Assembly (NCBI GenBank): GCA_038502055.1
Contig: JAXRKN010000036.1
Coordinates: forward strand, 124,001-188,000
Source of the DNA: Tanytarsus gracilentus
Lineage: Eukaryota; Arthropoda; Insecta; Diptera; Chironomidae
Reading direction: 5' to 3'
Length of the DNA stretch: 64,000 bases
This document shows, one piece after another, positions 52,701-64,000 of this stretch. Below the pieces are notes generated by a model. It was not told the origin of the DNA, searched no databases, and saw only the letters and a list, made by a program, of their open reading frames with translations. Every line of letters starts with the position of its first letter. The stretch's first letter is position 1. The translations under genes and the position numbers were made by a program.

Positions 52701-55700
52701 ACGATACAAATTTATATCACTCAGCTGGGCGTTGATTAAGTACATTAATTTGTTCTAGATACATATTAAGCTGTCTCACTTCATCATGGTCTATACGAAA
52801 AGAGGCCTAAGATAGTTTTCAAACGCTTATTAATTGATTTAGAGCGTAAATGTGTCATTAAAGGCTAATTAGTTGCTAAAATGCAATTTTTTCATTACAT
52901 CAAATTTAATTTAATGCGTTTATCGAGGTGCTGACAGAGTCACACTGAAGTTCACAACCTTTCATAAATTTCGCATTCAAAAAATATTCGCGTAAATTTA
53001 ATTTAACTCAACCGTGTGAGATGAAGATAGGGAAAGGCATGTCTACTCCATAACGACGTGCAGAAATTGTTTAAATTCATTTAATTGGCCGCAACATTTA
53101 TTTATGCATGTGGAAGGCGATGAATGATTTAAGAATATTTTTACCTCCTGTGTGGACCTTCATGGTGAAATAAAATCATTCTTCATATATTTAATTGACA
53201 AACTCAAGAGTTAGTGATAATTTTACAAATCAATGGTAGAAAATTTTATTTTATTTTTTAAAAAATACAATTTTAAAGTTTGTTTTAAAAATCATGTTTT
53301 AATAAAAAAAATATTTCTTCATGTTTTTATGAAGGCAATAATCAAGAAAGTGTATTGCAACATTAAAGTCAATCTATGCATAATTCCGCACCCAACCGGC
53401 ACAGTATTGAGTTTCTGCATTATAACGAGGATATTTTTCTTGCACTTTTTTATTTTCATATTGATCTTGAAGGATATTCGCTGCAATTTTTATGCTTTAC
53501 TTTTCCTTCTGCGATGCCGGAGGGTCATGGTTAAATTGCAATGAATTCTGTGCAAAAGAATTGGAACAGGTTTCCTTTGCTCTAGATTTTAAGCTTTAAT
53601 TACATTCCTCTTTATTATCCATGAAAGAGCAAGTTAAATTGTGAAATTCAACAGCTTTAACATGTGTCTTAAAAAATTATTTTCACTGATGATATTTCTT
53701 TACACTCTAGTGTGACAAGTTATGCGGAATAACCATTTAAGTTCAGCGGTTAACTCATTTAAAAATCAGATTAAAAGAAGCAATTAAAATAAAGAGACTT
53801 AGAGATATTTTTGCAATGTCTCTCAACCGCATTGATTGAATACCGAAAAGACTTATTTGGATACAATTAATTTTGAGAGTTAATTCATGGGTGAGAGAGA
53901 GATGATTTTGACATCGTCGGTTAACATGATGAAATTTTTAATGATAGTCTTGGAAGGGTTTACAAGTTTGGTAACGTGGCAAGTGATAAAATTTGTTTAA
54001 ATGTGTGGTTCGTCACAGAAAAATATATTTTTTATTCAATTTGTAATGAACAATCAATTTCAGATCAAATGTAATATAAAAAATCAATTACATAATATTA
54101 TGTGCGAACATTATCTGTGAACGAGAAAATTCACCATTGTCTGGTAATTTATGATTAAATTTCAATTGACATAAAGTGTGCAGAATGCAGCCAAAGAGAA
54201 TGTGTAAATAAATTTTAAATTATTGTTTGCACTCAAAAGCATGTGCATAATGATCTATTGCAACATTGTCGATCTCTCTCCACAGATTTCTATATGGAAT
54301 TCAAACCTTAGTGCTTTGTCCTAAAAATTTCATAGTCACCAAATGGAAAAATGATTAATCAAATATGCGTGAATTGCGAACATTCACATTTCGTGTGGTT
54401 TTACGAATTCTCGGGAGTGTATGGAGAGATACACGGTGTGCGAACAACTTGCAATTTTTCGAGGTTAACATTAGCGCAGAAAAATCACACTTAAAAATTA
54501 TTGTTTTGTTGGAATAGAAGAAAATGTAACTCTCCACGTTGCTATGTGTATCTTTTAAGTGATTAATTGGATTCGCTTGTCACATTTTAATGCACGCAAA
54601 AATCAACAATTTAGCTTTTTCAAAGGAGTAACTATGTAATTGTAAACCTATTACTGGGTGTGTATGCGGCGACATGAAAATATCCATGCGAAATTTTGTG
54701 CACTGACCAAACTCACAAGCAAATTTTCGATGATGTATATCGACATGTGTGCGAAACGAAACGTGAAAGGGCTTTTGAGTTATAAGAATAGCTTGCATTA
54801 TGTAATTTCAAGGCGCCGATTTTTTCAATGATGAATTTAGATGCTGTTGATTACGGCAAAAGTCTAAAACTTTACACAAATAAAGTAATTTAGGTTGAAA
54901 AGGATCGAAAGAGTAAAGAATTTAATTAAGAAATTAAATTAATTTTTTGTTCAAGTTCTAACCTTAAAGAAAATAATTTTTTATTAAATTTTTCTAATCG
55001 CAAAATGACCTTCAAATTATGATCAAGATAACATGCTTTATGGTAGTCGATATTTAATTAACTCATATTCCACGCGTGCTCTCAATTTGATTAATCATTT
55101 ATTCGTAAATGAACAAAAATTCATCGACAATTTTTTAATGCTCTTGACCTGACAATTTTAACCATTATCCCATTCACTTTACCTCTAATTAATATCATGC
55201 GCAAATTTTCAAGAAAAAAAATGTTCAACATTTTATGATATCAAGAGTAAAAAATAATAATTGCCACTGCATTAAACGTTCAGCCTAAGAAATGGAAGTT
55301 AAGACTATGCAGGCAACTAATAGACAGTACGCACGTTAATTTATTGTGAAATACGCGCTCGAATAAAAAATAAAAATCTACAGGTGGTGGCGAGATTTTG
55401 ATGGAGAAGAAAATGAAACTTGACATATTAGGAATGAAAATGTTTTTATTAATTGAGTTTGAAATAAATCATTAAAAAGCAGTATGTCACAAGTTAATTA
55501 TAATGAGCTGTTTGATTGCACAAACTTGCAGTCAAAGTGTCGATCAACTGTTATTAAAATTTTTAAGAAACAATTTTAAAATTTACTTTTACTTTTTTTA
55601 AATTTTAAGATTGCAAATTTTAAAATTTTAAAGTTCTTTTTTGGATGTATTAAAAAATTTCCAACTATTCTCAAACTTTAATAAATTATACGTAGACAAA

Positions 55701-55761
55701 AATTTTGAGGGTTGCTGATATAAAAAAATTACATCCAAAAATTTATAAAGCAATTTTAAAA
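49791..55761. other. Intergenic spacer between the peroxidase promoter and the BTB-FLYWCH gene
   Basis: About 6 kb of AT-rich DNA. It contains a TC microsatellite at 49899-49913. ORFs of 80-110 codons on both strands (for example 50097-50426 and 52417-52758) show no recognisable domain. Peroxidase enhancers may lie at the left end. Confidence 0.5.
49899..49913. repeat. (TC)n microsatellite
   Basis: About seven TC units, just over 100 bp upstream of the inferred peroxidase start site. Read on the other strand it is a GAGA run, which may bind GAGA factor. Confidence 0.75.
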
Positions 55762-55767
55762 TTTATT
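55762..55767 (-). terminator. AATAAA poly(A) signal of the BTB-FLYWCH gene
   Basis: Canonical hexamer on the minus strand, 43 nt after the stop codon. It implies a very short 3'UTR. Confidence 0.45.
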
Positions 55768-55809
55768 TCACACTTTCTATTTACAATTTCATTCTAAAGC
55801 GACATGAAC

Positions 55810-57128
55810 TTAAATATTTTCCATCTTGAAGCTGCCGGAGGGCGGATGCACGATATTTGGCGATCTTGGATTTTGCATTGGAGCGAAAGGAAGCTGGTTG
55901 GGACTCATTGGATGCTGCATGAAAGGCTGATATGGTTGTATTAACGGATGTTGATGAGATGATGTCGTCGCTATTGATTGATTGTTAAAGTAATCGCTGG
56001 GTACAGGCGGCATGTGATTGTAAGAATGTTGAGACTGATATTTTGGGCTAACGTGAGGCCCATGATTGTGAGTTCCAGTAGCTGATATTACTTTTCCTTG
56101 ATGCGTGATCGTTCTGGCTTTGCACATGTTAACACGATAGCTTTTACAGAGCCTACAAAAATTTATTTTCAAATCCTGATTGGTAATGAATAAAATTAAT
56201 AATTACCAATACGTTTTCAGTCCCTGCTGAGTGGCCACGATATTATTCCTATTGAAAATACAATTATCGTATAGAAGTGATGTTGGCGAATACATGACAA
56301 TATCAGTGTTAGGGCAGGTTGAGGTGCACGGAATGTCACTCGGCTTTCCATATTTGTCTTCAGAAGAAAAATCAAATTGATTCGCTGAAACGATGCTGGT
56401 TATTTTTAGTCCTGAGGGTATTTCTCTAAAATTGTGTTCATCGAAACGAGTTTCGCCAATCGATATCTCAGGGATTCCAATACTGTCGTCGTTAATTGAA
56501 ATTTCGCAGTCATCTTCGGTGAGATCAGTAACTTCCTCTAGCTTCGGTTCTTTATGAGGTGGCTCTTCAGATTCACTATTCGCACGTTTCGTTTCTAAAA
56601 ATATTTAAGCATGATTGTCTTTATTTGAAGATGGAAATAAAATCCTTACTTTCTTCTCCACCATTAGGTGTTTCCTTCAAGGAATTATCGATCAATGAAT
56701 CAATTGCTTCTTTAGCCTCTTTTTGACTCGTAGAAAGTCCCTTAATTTGAAGTGACTCAGCTACATCCATAAAAATTTTGAGTTCCGTTTGGCGAACATT
56801 TGTCTTTCCCAGATAGATAAACTCCAATAGATTTTGAACTAGCTTTGCGCTCATATCTTTAAGGAAGATTATGGGATGCTGACAGGGGTTTGTGCTAAAC
56901 ATTGTCTTAAAGTAGGGGCTGCTCAGTGAGAGAACAATTTTATGTGCTCTGAGAAGTTTTCCTTCAACAGCTAACGAGTAAATTTAATTAGATGTCATAA
57001 ATATTTGAATTTTTTTTATTACCTAGCGTCACATCGCAAAGAGAATCTCCTTGAATTAAAAGTGTTGAAAATCCATTGATAATGTTATCCGTGAAATTAT
57101 TCCAGCACAAAGCAAACTCGTCCGTCAT
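55810..57128 (-). CDS. BTB domain plus FLYWCH zinc finger protein, four exons, 385 aa
   Basis: Probable nuclear protein. Exons are 57128-57023, 56970-56650, 56594-56207 and 56152-55810; the phases join to 1158 nt. Residues 1-115 are an insect ttk-type BTB/POZ dimerisation domain, opening MTDEFALCWNNFTDNIINGF and continuing DSLCDVTLA / LLRAHKIVLSLSSPYFKTMF. An acidic Glu/Asp/Ser linker covers about 125-240. A single FLYWCH finger covers about 244-302, with W272, C274, C282 and the HNH at 300-302. A Pro/Gln/His/Ser-rich tail follows. This is the architecture of mod(mdg4) proteins. Here both domains sit in one small cis-spliced gene, with no array of alternative FLYWCH exons seen nearby, so it is a family relative and probably not mod(mdg4) itself. 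A TCAGTCAGTC initiator-like stretch lies about 125 nt upstream of the ATG. Confidence 0.9.
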
Positions 57129-57610
57129 TTTGTAAACTTTAGCTGCCTTAATTTCTAAATAATTTTCAGCAATTATTTATAATTGTTCTTGATGATTTAT
57201 AATTATGCTAAAAGTGAGAAAAGATTAATGTTATGACACAAAAATGACTGACTGACTATACGAACATATATTTTAAAAATTTAAAATACGTTGAGAATAT
57301 GAGAAAGATAATTTTTAAAAACTTTTACTTTATTTCACTCAACTAAATTTTTCCCGATTTTAATGATCTGAATTGTTCTACAAACTCCAAAAAAATATTT
57401 TTTTAATCTTAATATTTTAAACATAAAAATTTGAAACGTCACTAAACAAAATTTTTTTAGTCATGTCGTCATTAAAATTCAATACCAGTCTTATTTAATT
57501 TTTACTAAGTAAATATTCTGTTTTCTCTGCTCATACTTCCCTCCTTTTGTTCAGTTTGAAGTTATCGTTCATCTTTTCAACTTCTCGTTTGTCTAACTCT
57601 CAATAATAAA
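57129..57610. promoter_or_regulatory. Divergent intergenic region between the BTB-FLYWCH gene and the small peptide ORF
   Basis: A 482 bp gap between divergent ATGs. On the minus strand TCAGTCAGTC at about 57246-57257 is a possible start site for the BTB gene. On the plus strand TTCAGTTTG at about 57553, with a TAAATA-like box some 30-35 bp upstream, is a possible start for the peptide ORF. Confidence 0.3.
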
Positions 57611-57742
57611 ATGAAATTCTTTGGATTGATTGGAATCATCGTGAGCTTCACACTGTTGCTTGGAAACGCTGTTGCTTTAGAAAAATGTTCATCCGAAGAG
57701 TTCATACCTTGTGATGCTGTAAAATTTATTAAAAGAAAATAA
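57611..57742 (+). CDS. Small secreted peptide, 43 aa, possibly a truncated TIL-type inhibitor
   Basis: Starts ATGAAATTC and reads MKFFGLIGIIVSFTLLLG, then NAVA: a textbook signal peptide of about 22 residues. The predicted mature part is about 21 residues (LEKCSSEEFIPCDAVKFIKRK), with two cysteines and a basic end. The spacing Cys-x-x-x-Glu-x-x-x-x-Cys recalls the start of trypsin-inhibitor-like (TIL) cysteine-rich domains, which need about ten cysteines. The ORF stops just where the next Cys would be expected, so it may be an eroded or split TIL gene. An AATAAA overlaps the stop, and a GTAAAA donor-like site follows GATGCT. I found no convincing downstream exon. It may be a genuine tiny gene or a relic. 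Confidence 0.5.
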   Translation: MKFFGLIGIIVSFTLLLGNAVALEKCSSEEFIPCDAVKFIKRK

Positions 57743-58245
57743 AGAGAAAAAATATTTTTTTCTAATTAAATTTTTATTTTTCATTTTCTTAAGTTTTAAT
57801 TTTTAAAATTAATTTTGTAAGAAATCAAAATAAATTGCAACCACATAAATTCACATGTATTAAAATTGATGCTATGACTGAACAAATTAGATAGAAAATT
57901 GAAATTTATAAATCACATTCAGTCACGTCATAAATTTTATCACAAATTAATCAAAGAGGATACTTTTCATGCTAATTTCCTAGTACATAAAATAAGTCAT
58001 AAATGAAAAATTATTTTCAATAATTTATCACAGTAAATGCTTAAAAAATGTTCGAGAGTAGAAAATGGATTTTAGAGATTTTATTAAAAAAGTTTTTACG
58101 TAGTGGGATTTTTTTGGCAGTAAATAGTTTTTGTGATCATAATAAATACTTTCCTTTGATTTACATTTTCCTTTTTAATTCGTCATGGCACTTTTTCTCT
58201 TAAAAATTACAAATTGGAAATAAATTTTGTTTATCACTAAAAAGC
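57743..58245. other. Convergent 3' region between the small peptide ORF and Mmp2
   Basis: AT-rich. It holds the 3' ends of the plus-strand peptide ORF and minus-strand Mmp2. The best Mmp2 poly(A) hexamer (AATAAA on the minus strand) is at 58084-58079, about 160 nt past the stop. Confidence 0.5.
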
Positions 58246-61226
58246 TTATAGAAATATTCGAATCCAAAGAGTATAACTCGCCATTAAAATTGTAAACTTA
58301 AAACTAATTAATTCTAGGTAGGAAGCTTTAGATGCTGGTGGCGTATTTTCAAAATCAAAATCATTCTCGTCATAATTTTCGACATCAATATCGTCAAACT
58401 CTTCTTCAAGCTTTGAATTTCTCCAAGATTCGTGTTTAAGTCTTCCATTTTTGCAGCCCATCCATCGTGTCGATGATCGTTTACGTGTTTCATGCTTCAC
58501 TTTCATTTTCGGATCATCAAATTGCCAGTAACCCTTGTCTTTGAAAAAATATGTCTTTCCTAAACGTTTGAAAAGAAAATTATAGTCAAAGATTTTTTAA
58601 TTTTAGAGCTGCCAAAATTACCATCTTTATGCTGGAAAGCTGAATCTATATCATAAGGCAGTCCTTTCCAAATTCCTCTTATATCACGAGGATAATCAAA
58701 TTCAACCTGCATTTCATCCTCATCAAATCGCCAGTAATTCATACCTAAAATTAAAATCATTAATTTTTTTTTCATGTGAATTAATTTTCAAACTCACCAC
58801 TAAAAAAGAAGGTTCGATTGTTGTGACTCCAAAGGAAAGACGCATCAATTTTTGGAAGACTTTCTGGTAGACCTAGAGTGCTCAGTGGTTTTGGATAGTC
58901 AGGAAGCAAATTTGCTGAGTGGAAAACGTAATATTGCTTTCCTAAAAAGATTTTGTAAAATAAATTTTGAAATTGTTAAAAAAATTTAAAACTCACCAAT
59001 AAAAAAGACAATTTGTCTTTTCGTATTCTCATAAACGCTATCAACATGTGTTAAATCTTTCGGAAGTTCACGCCACATTTTAGTAATCTCATGTGGATAG
59101 CCATGAAGAACGCCCTCGTTGCCAACTCTCCATAAATAACGTCCCTTAAAAATAAAAATTTCACCTCTGATGATTGTGATGGCATCATAGGCGGTATCAC
59201 ATGTCATTGGTTTATCAGAGTTGTGATGGTGATTTGTGTGGTGATGTCTGTGCTGTGGTTTTCGAGTAGTTGTAGGCCGAAGGGTTGTAGTCGATGTCGT
59301 AACCTCAGATGGATAATATCGAGGTCGTCCGTTTCTTGGAAAATCATTGCTTGTCCTCCGAGGTTCATCAACTCTCCTATCGGGATAATAGCGACGAATC
59401 GGTGGACGATATGTTGTAGTTGTAGTTGTTGTTGTTTTTGTTGTAGGTTGAGTAAAGTGATGTCTTCGTGGATTCGGACCCCACTGCTTAGCACCATCTT
59501 TGACACCGTAAAGTGTTTGAATCGCAAGTCGATCGTCTTCTGGTAAATCGTCATCACCACGGTATCCATGATACCAGGGAAACATGACAGCACCCTTTAC
59601 CGAGGAATGTCCAAGACCTAAACTATGTCCAATCTCGTGGACCGCCACATTTTTGAGACTCGTTCCGTGGATCTCAATCGTTCGATCATCCAAATGCCAT
59701 GGTTCTTCTTCATCGAAATGTGCATCGCCACCTCGAGCCGTTCCTGGATAAAATGCATGAGCTAAAATATTTCCAGGTCCATCGAAATCATAACCATCGC
59801 CATGGTGTCGCCTGTCAAATTATAAATGCATTTCAATCTTAATATATTAAATTTATTCGAAGGTGGAAACTTACTTGGCAAAAAGAACCTGAATGTCTGC
59901 ATTAGAACTGTAGACTTCTTGGAAATTTAATTTCGATTCTTTCGACCATACGCTCAAGGCATCATGAAATATTCTCCGTACACGATTTGCATCCATTGAT
60001 GTCATTGTTTGATTCACCAAACTGTGAAATAACAGGAAATTGCTTTAATTTATGTTCAAAGGTCAATTGAAGTTTTTCTTTTGATTCATATGGGTGATGA
60101 TCAGAAAATTATTTGATCAGTCTAATGAAGTCATTAAAGACATAATTCTCAATTATCCAATTATCCGCTAGCTATTTTCTTGTTAGGACTGTCAGCATTC
60201 TCAATTCCATTGAAACTCTTCAAATTGCCAGTTTAGAAATATATAATTGACGAAATTGAGATAATCGACATTAATTTCACATAGAAGAGAATACAGAGAG
60301 CAATGTGGTTGTTTTAAGAGACGATCATTGAAGTTTGTGACATTATCATCGTAAATGGTCACACAGATGCTAAACAGCGTTTGTGAATAGATCATAAAAA
60401 AATTATTTACTACAGCGGATGTTAATTTGTCACGAATTTTATTCGGTGTGCGAAAAATTATGAATGAAAAAAATTCTCAAAATTCGTTCACATGGTGATG
60501 ATTAAAAAATTTATAGGGAGCGAACGACAATTTTATTTTTCTTAAAATGTGCTAAAAAAATTAAAGCCGAAAATATTTTTACTATCTCTTTTAAAACGCC
60601 TCAGAATTTTACGCAAAACGCCGCTTAATTGACACGCCACCGAACAAATTGCGGTTAATTTCTATTCAAACAATTTAAATTCTGATTTACGACTCTGAGT
60701 TATCAATTTTTATACTAAAATATATAAAAACATAGCTTTGAACATGCTGATAATGCGTTCAACTTTGGAATGCATATAATTTTTAATTAGAACAGCAGTA
60801 AATAAGGAAATGCATTGACGATAAAATATTTCTTCACCTCCACGTTAAATTGAGATGATCCCACTTCATGCTGTCATGAGCAACAAATCGCTTGACACGC
60901 ATTCGACTGCGAAATCGATTGGTGAAGTCACTATTGTCGAAATCAGGTACGCCGCATCGTTTAGCTTTTAAAAGCATTCTAGTTTTTGCATCAATATGAC
61001 CCGTCTCTGGGAGGCCTGCATACTTTTGAAGATTTCTAATTGCGTCTCTGAGTTGATCTTCTGAACGCAAGTTTGCAGTCTCAAGGATTAATTTCTATAT
61101 ATTTTAAAAATAATTTTTATTGCGATTTATTCGAATATAATTTAAAGCTAATCTCACCGATGACATTCCAGTTTTCTTATTAGAAGAACTTAAGTCTAGG
61201 TAGCCGAACTGTTTCAAGTAATCTTG
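58246..61226 (-). CDS. Mmp2: Matrix metalloproteinase 2 (GPI-anchored type), seven exons seen, 5' end missing
   Basis: Zinc endopeptidase that remodels extracellular matrix and basement membrane. Exons: 61226-61158, 61094-60838, 60021-59875, 59811-58997, 58941-58798, 58744-58622 and 58559-58246; phases agree over 622 codons. Numbered from the first visible residue: cysteine switch KRCGVPD (C70), furin site RVKR at 89-92, HEIGHSLGLGH with zinc ligands H216, H220 and H226 and catalytic E217, Met-turn M234 in AVMFPWY. A hinge of about 100 residues follows, rich in Thr, Arg and His. The four-blade hemopexin domain starts at C362 and pairs with C554. It closely follows fly Mmp2 (e.g. YDAITIIRGEIFIFKGRYLWR, shortened: IIRGEIFIFKG). 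The C-terminus is an acidic spacer then a hydrophobic tail (about 595-622), a GPI signal. The signal peptide exon lies upstream and was not found. The hinge is shorter than in the fruit fly. Confidence 0.95.
60022..60837 (-). other. Mmp2 intron between pro-domain and catalytic exons (0.8 kb)
   Basis: Donor TGGAG|GTGAAG and acceptor TTTCACAG. Joining gives LTW-S-LVNQTM, as expected for the start of the catalytic domain. Nothing else was recognised. Confidence 0.85.
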
Positions 61227-64000
61227 CTGCAAAAAATGAAAAAAATATTATTTTACAATTGGCACGAGCGTGTCGGCACTTCCAGTTTTATTATAAATTT
61301 TTTCTACTCATTTTCACATTCTATGGATGCGCGCAGTTGGCGCTTGAGGGAATTGACTTTTTTGTTTTCATTGATTTTACTTCCGTACGAAGTGCAACTA
61401 TGATGAATTGCAATTAGAGATGAGGCGCTAAATTTGTCTTGAGCGCGAGAAAAAGTTCTTTGATCTCAATCTATTGAGTAAACATTTTCTTCATTTTTTT
61501 AACATCTTGAACTTGCTTAATAAAAAAATACTCGAAATCAAAATTATGCAAATAAAAAATATTGAATTGGCAATTGTCAATTATCACCTAGAGCCAATAT
61601 TTAAAATTCAAATTTGCCATATGGCGTGTGTAAGTTTTGATCTCTTCGATTACGACTCTAGTAATTGACACTCGACAATCAACAACTCAATTTAATCCGA
61701 TAATTGCATGTAAATCTGTAGAGTAGTATTGACAGTTTGCTTATGGCTTACAAATGAGCTTTACTTTAAAAGAAGAAATTTATTTCGTCTTTAATTAAGC
61801 GAAAAATAATATTTTAGGATGATTTTATTTATTTTTAAAAAATGTCACTTTAAATAATTTCACTTAGCTAAAATAACACAAAACGACACCTCAAGAAGAA
61901 ATATTTTAAAGCTGAAGCTATATGACATTTTTTTTACAAAATCGTCACATGAGAAATTATCACTCGCATGCTTCATTCACTGCAGGAATGAATCATCATC
62001 GCAGTCTGGCAGTGAAATGAAAAGAAAAACAAAGACCGGGAAAAATATCACCCATTATACTTTGAGCTGAACATCAACAGCAGGGGATTTATGTGTCTCG
62101 CTATATCGCATGTAATTTAGATTTATAAACAAACACAAAGAAGCCAAAAACTGTACTGTATAGGCATATGCGTATGGAGACATATTGCAGTTGATGTCTA
62201 TTTAAGGCTTGAAATTAATTATGTATGGCACACTCGCATATATCCTCTCTATGACATCATAACAAGACTTGTCTTCCACATGAGCAAAATTATGCAAAAA
62301 GAAGAGAAAATGACACTAAGAAGAAGAGTGAAGGGAACATGTAGGTAGAGGAGACAGCAAAAAAACTCGATTTGGAATAAAGAATTTCGCTCATGGCAAG
62401 AATATTAAAGAGATGTTCCGTTGCCACATAATTTATTAATCCTTTCTCCACGCCGAAACTTTTTTGTTTGCAAAAATTTAAAATCTATATAATTTTAGAA
62501 GCGCCTCTAGTGTGTGATTAATTTGCCCTTTTAACATCTTCACACATGTTTTTAGATTCAATTGAAACTGAAAACCGAACTGATCACATAAGCGTTTCAT
62601 CCACAAAATTCAATGCAATCTCATAAGAGGTCAAAGTACCCAAACATAATTATATGAAAATTTTCATACATGGCCATGAAAGTTTTTTTGTGATCGATTT
62701 CAAATCGGGCGTTGGCATTAGAAATTTTATATCAAGCCGTAATTTAAATGTAAAAAAAGCATTCTCGTGGTTTGAGTTAATAAAAAGTCTTTCATGCGAA
62801 ATAATTTAATCCTCATCAACCGCGAAAGACGTGAAAAGAAAAAGAAGAATTTGCGGGTTAAAAATTAGACTCGTGTGTGGAGTTCATTAATGAAATTTTG
62901 AAACATCAAAGTTAAAAATGAAGTTTTTAAAAATAATCCACGAAACAGGACAAATTAAATTGTTTTCTCTTGGTTGAATTAATGACCTTCCAGCTTCATG
63001 AGCAACTTAATCAACTCAGAGAAATTCAAGCACATCTTTTGGCAAAAACACTCACCAGATGAGCGGAAATTGAAAAGTAATTACGTGCAAGAAATGAAAA
63101 TGCGGAAAGACCCAATAAATATGAAGGTGATTCATTCAACCCAACGTTGCACATTCAATATAATAACAGCAGATCTTGCAAAAGTGCTAACTGAGATTAA
63201 ACATGAAAATCTCCATTTTTTAAATATACAAAGATTGTTGAGCAATTATTTAGAAATAATTTTTTAAGCTTTACATTAAAAAGTGTGTCATTCGAGTTTT
63301 TAAAAAAAAAAATTCCTAGTAGGCAAACATTGTAGAGCAAATAAAGTGCAAAGTGGAAATCCATTGTCTCTAGATATTTTTTATGCCGTGCTTCAATTAA
63401 TAAACATCTTCAATGGACTTATGAGAAATATCAATTTGTAACAATGAATTGTTTTCGCTACAAGCACGTACTCAATTTACTCTTCTCCGGCGCCTGAATA
63501 GACGAAATAGAAATTGAATTAATATTACTATCAATAATTCTTCATTCACAATAAATCGGCATCATAGCCTTGACTTTTTGTTGTGACTGTAAGGAATAAT
63601 AGAGTTGTAGGAACTTTTACAGTTAGGAATAATGTCGATGACATGCTTAATGGATTCTCGTTTCTCAAACAATGGGAGGAAGAGTGTGACAGCTAGGAAA
63701 TATGATTTTTTGCACCCAATTGTAATGAAAGTTTTCTGCATTAATTATTGAGGATGACTTAAAGAGGTTAAATAATATTTTCTTATACTTTGAGTGAATT
63801 ATTAAAATTAAAGAGGTTGAAGAATTTTTTTGGGCTGAATTCCAAAATTTTAAAGAGTAAACCGGTAGTTGACATTTAAATCTAACTGCATATTTTTAAA
63901 AGAATCTGTCAACCCTCACTTAACCTTTTTAGATTTGAGGTTTTATAATTACTTAATTTTCTAAGCCAGACAAACCTAACTAAATTGATTATTTTTCTTA
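61227..64000. other. Upstream of the first visible Mmp2 exon
   Basis: The acceptor TTTTTTGCAG just above 61226 shows that more Mmp2 sequence lies upstream, so at least the left part is an Mmp2 intron. I searched the minus strand to 64000 for an ATG, hydrophobic segment and phase-0 donor and found none that convinced me; the first exon is probably beyond the right edge. No other gene was recognised. Confidence 0.5.

Noticed and set aside
52417..52758. 113-codon plus-strand ORF
   Set aside because: Overlapped by another open frame, no motif; composition is that of the spacer.
58246..61226. Assignment as Mmp1
   Set aside because: The hemopexin sequence and the C-terminal GPI-type hydrophobic tail match Mmp2; Mmp1 lacks this tail.
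1..64000. tRNA, rRNA, known microRNA and CRISPR features
   Set aside because: Looked by eye for tRNA B-box-like motifs, well-known conserved insect microRNA seeds and spaced direct repeats; none seen. A tRNAscan-SE and Infernal/Rfam run would settle this.

Overview
This is nuclear DNA from an insect, most likely a dipteran (fly or midge). It is AT-rich, with long poly-A/T tracts and long non-coding stretches. The genes are split by GT-AG introns, and the proteins they encode are animal or insect families: Myc, Mmp2, a secreted animal-type heme peroxidase, a BTB-FLYWCH protein and TRIT1. The Myc and Mmp2 proteins look closest to the fruit-fly versions as I know them. No bacterial, phage, CRISPR, tRNA or rRNA features were seen. 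I could not assign a species.

Layout. From 1 to about 11.9 kb is the 5' part of TRIT1 (tRNA dimethylallyltransferase, minus strand), five exons spread over 11 kb, with the C-terminal exons beyond the left edge. From 11.9 to 21.0 kb is a gene-poor AT-rich spacer. From 21.0 to about 28.9 kb is Myc (minus): two coding exons, a 4.4 kb intron and a probable separate 5'UTR exon. From 28.9 to 41.0 kb is another spacer, dominated by a nearly perfect 2.24 kb tandem duplication (31434-35915). From 41.0 to 49.8 kb is a secreted heme peroxidase (minus) with nine exons, a convincing Inr+DPE core promoter and a possible alternative last exon. From 49.8 to 55.8 kb is a spacer. From 55.8 to 57.1 kb is a compact BTB-FLYWCH gene (minus, four exons). 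At 57.6 kb, on the plus strand, is a tiny 43-residue ORF with a signal peptide. From 58.2 to 61.2 kb is Mmp2 (minus), seven visible exons from the end of the signal region to the GPI-anchor signal. Its first exon was not found.

All five large genes are on the minus strand and there is no operon-like organisation. Myc is a growth regulator and TRIT1 modifies tRNA; the peroxidase and Mmp2 act outside the cell or at its surface; the BTB-FLYWCH protein is presumably nuclear. Nothing in the sequence links them functionally. I joined exons by hand from splice signals and reading phase. The five gene assignments rest on long conserved stretches and catalytic residues. Small ORFs, promoters and poly(A) signals are much less certain.

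I found no undescribed multi-gene system. The items most worth checking are the tandem duplication (real or assembly artefact), the tiny secreted peptide, the uncharacterised ORF upstream of Myc, the alternative 3' end of the peroxidase, and the altered cysteine-switch and short His/Thr-rich hinge of Mmp2.
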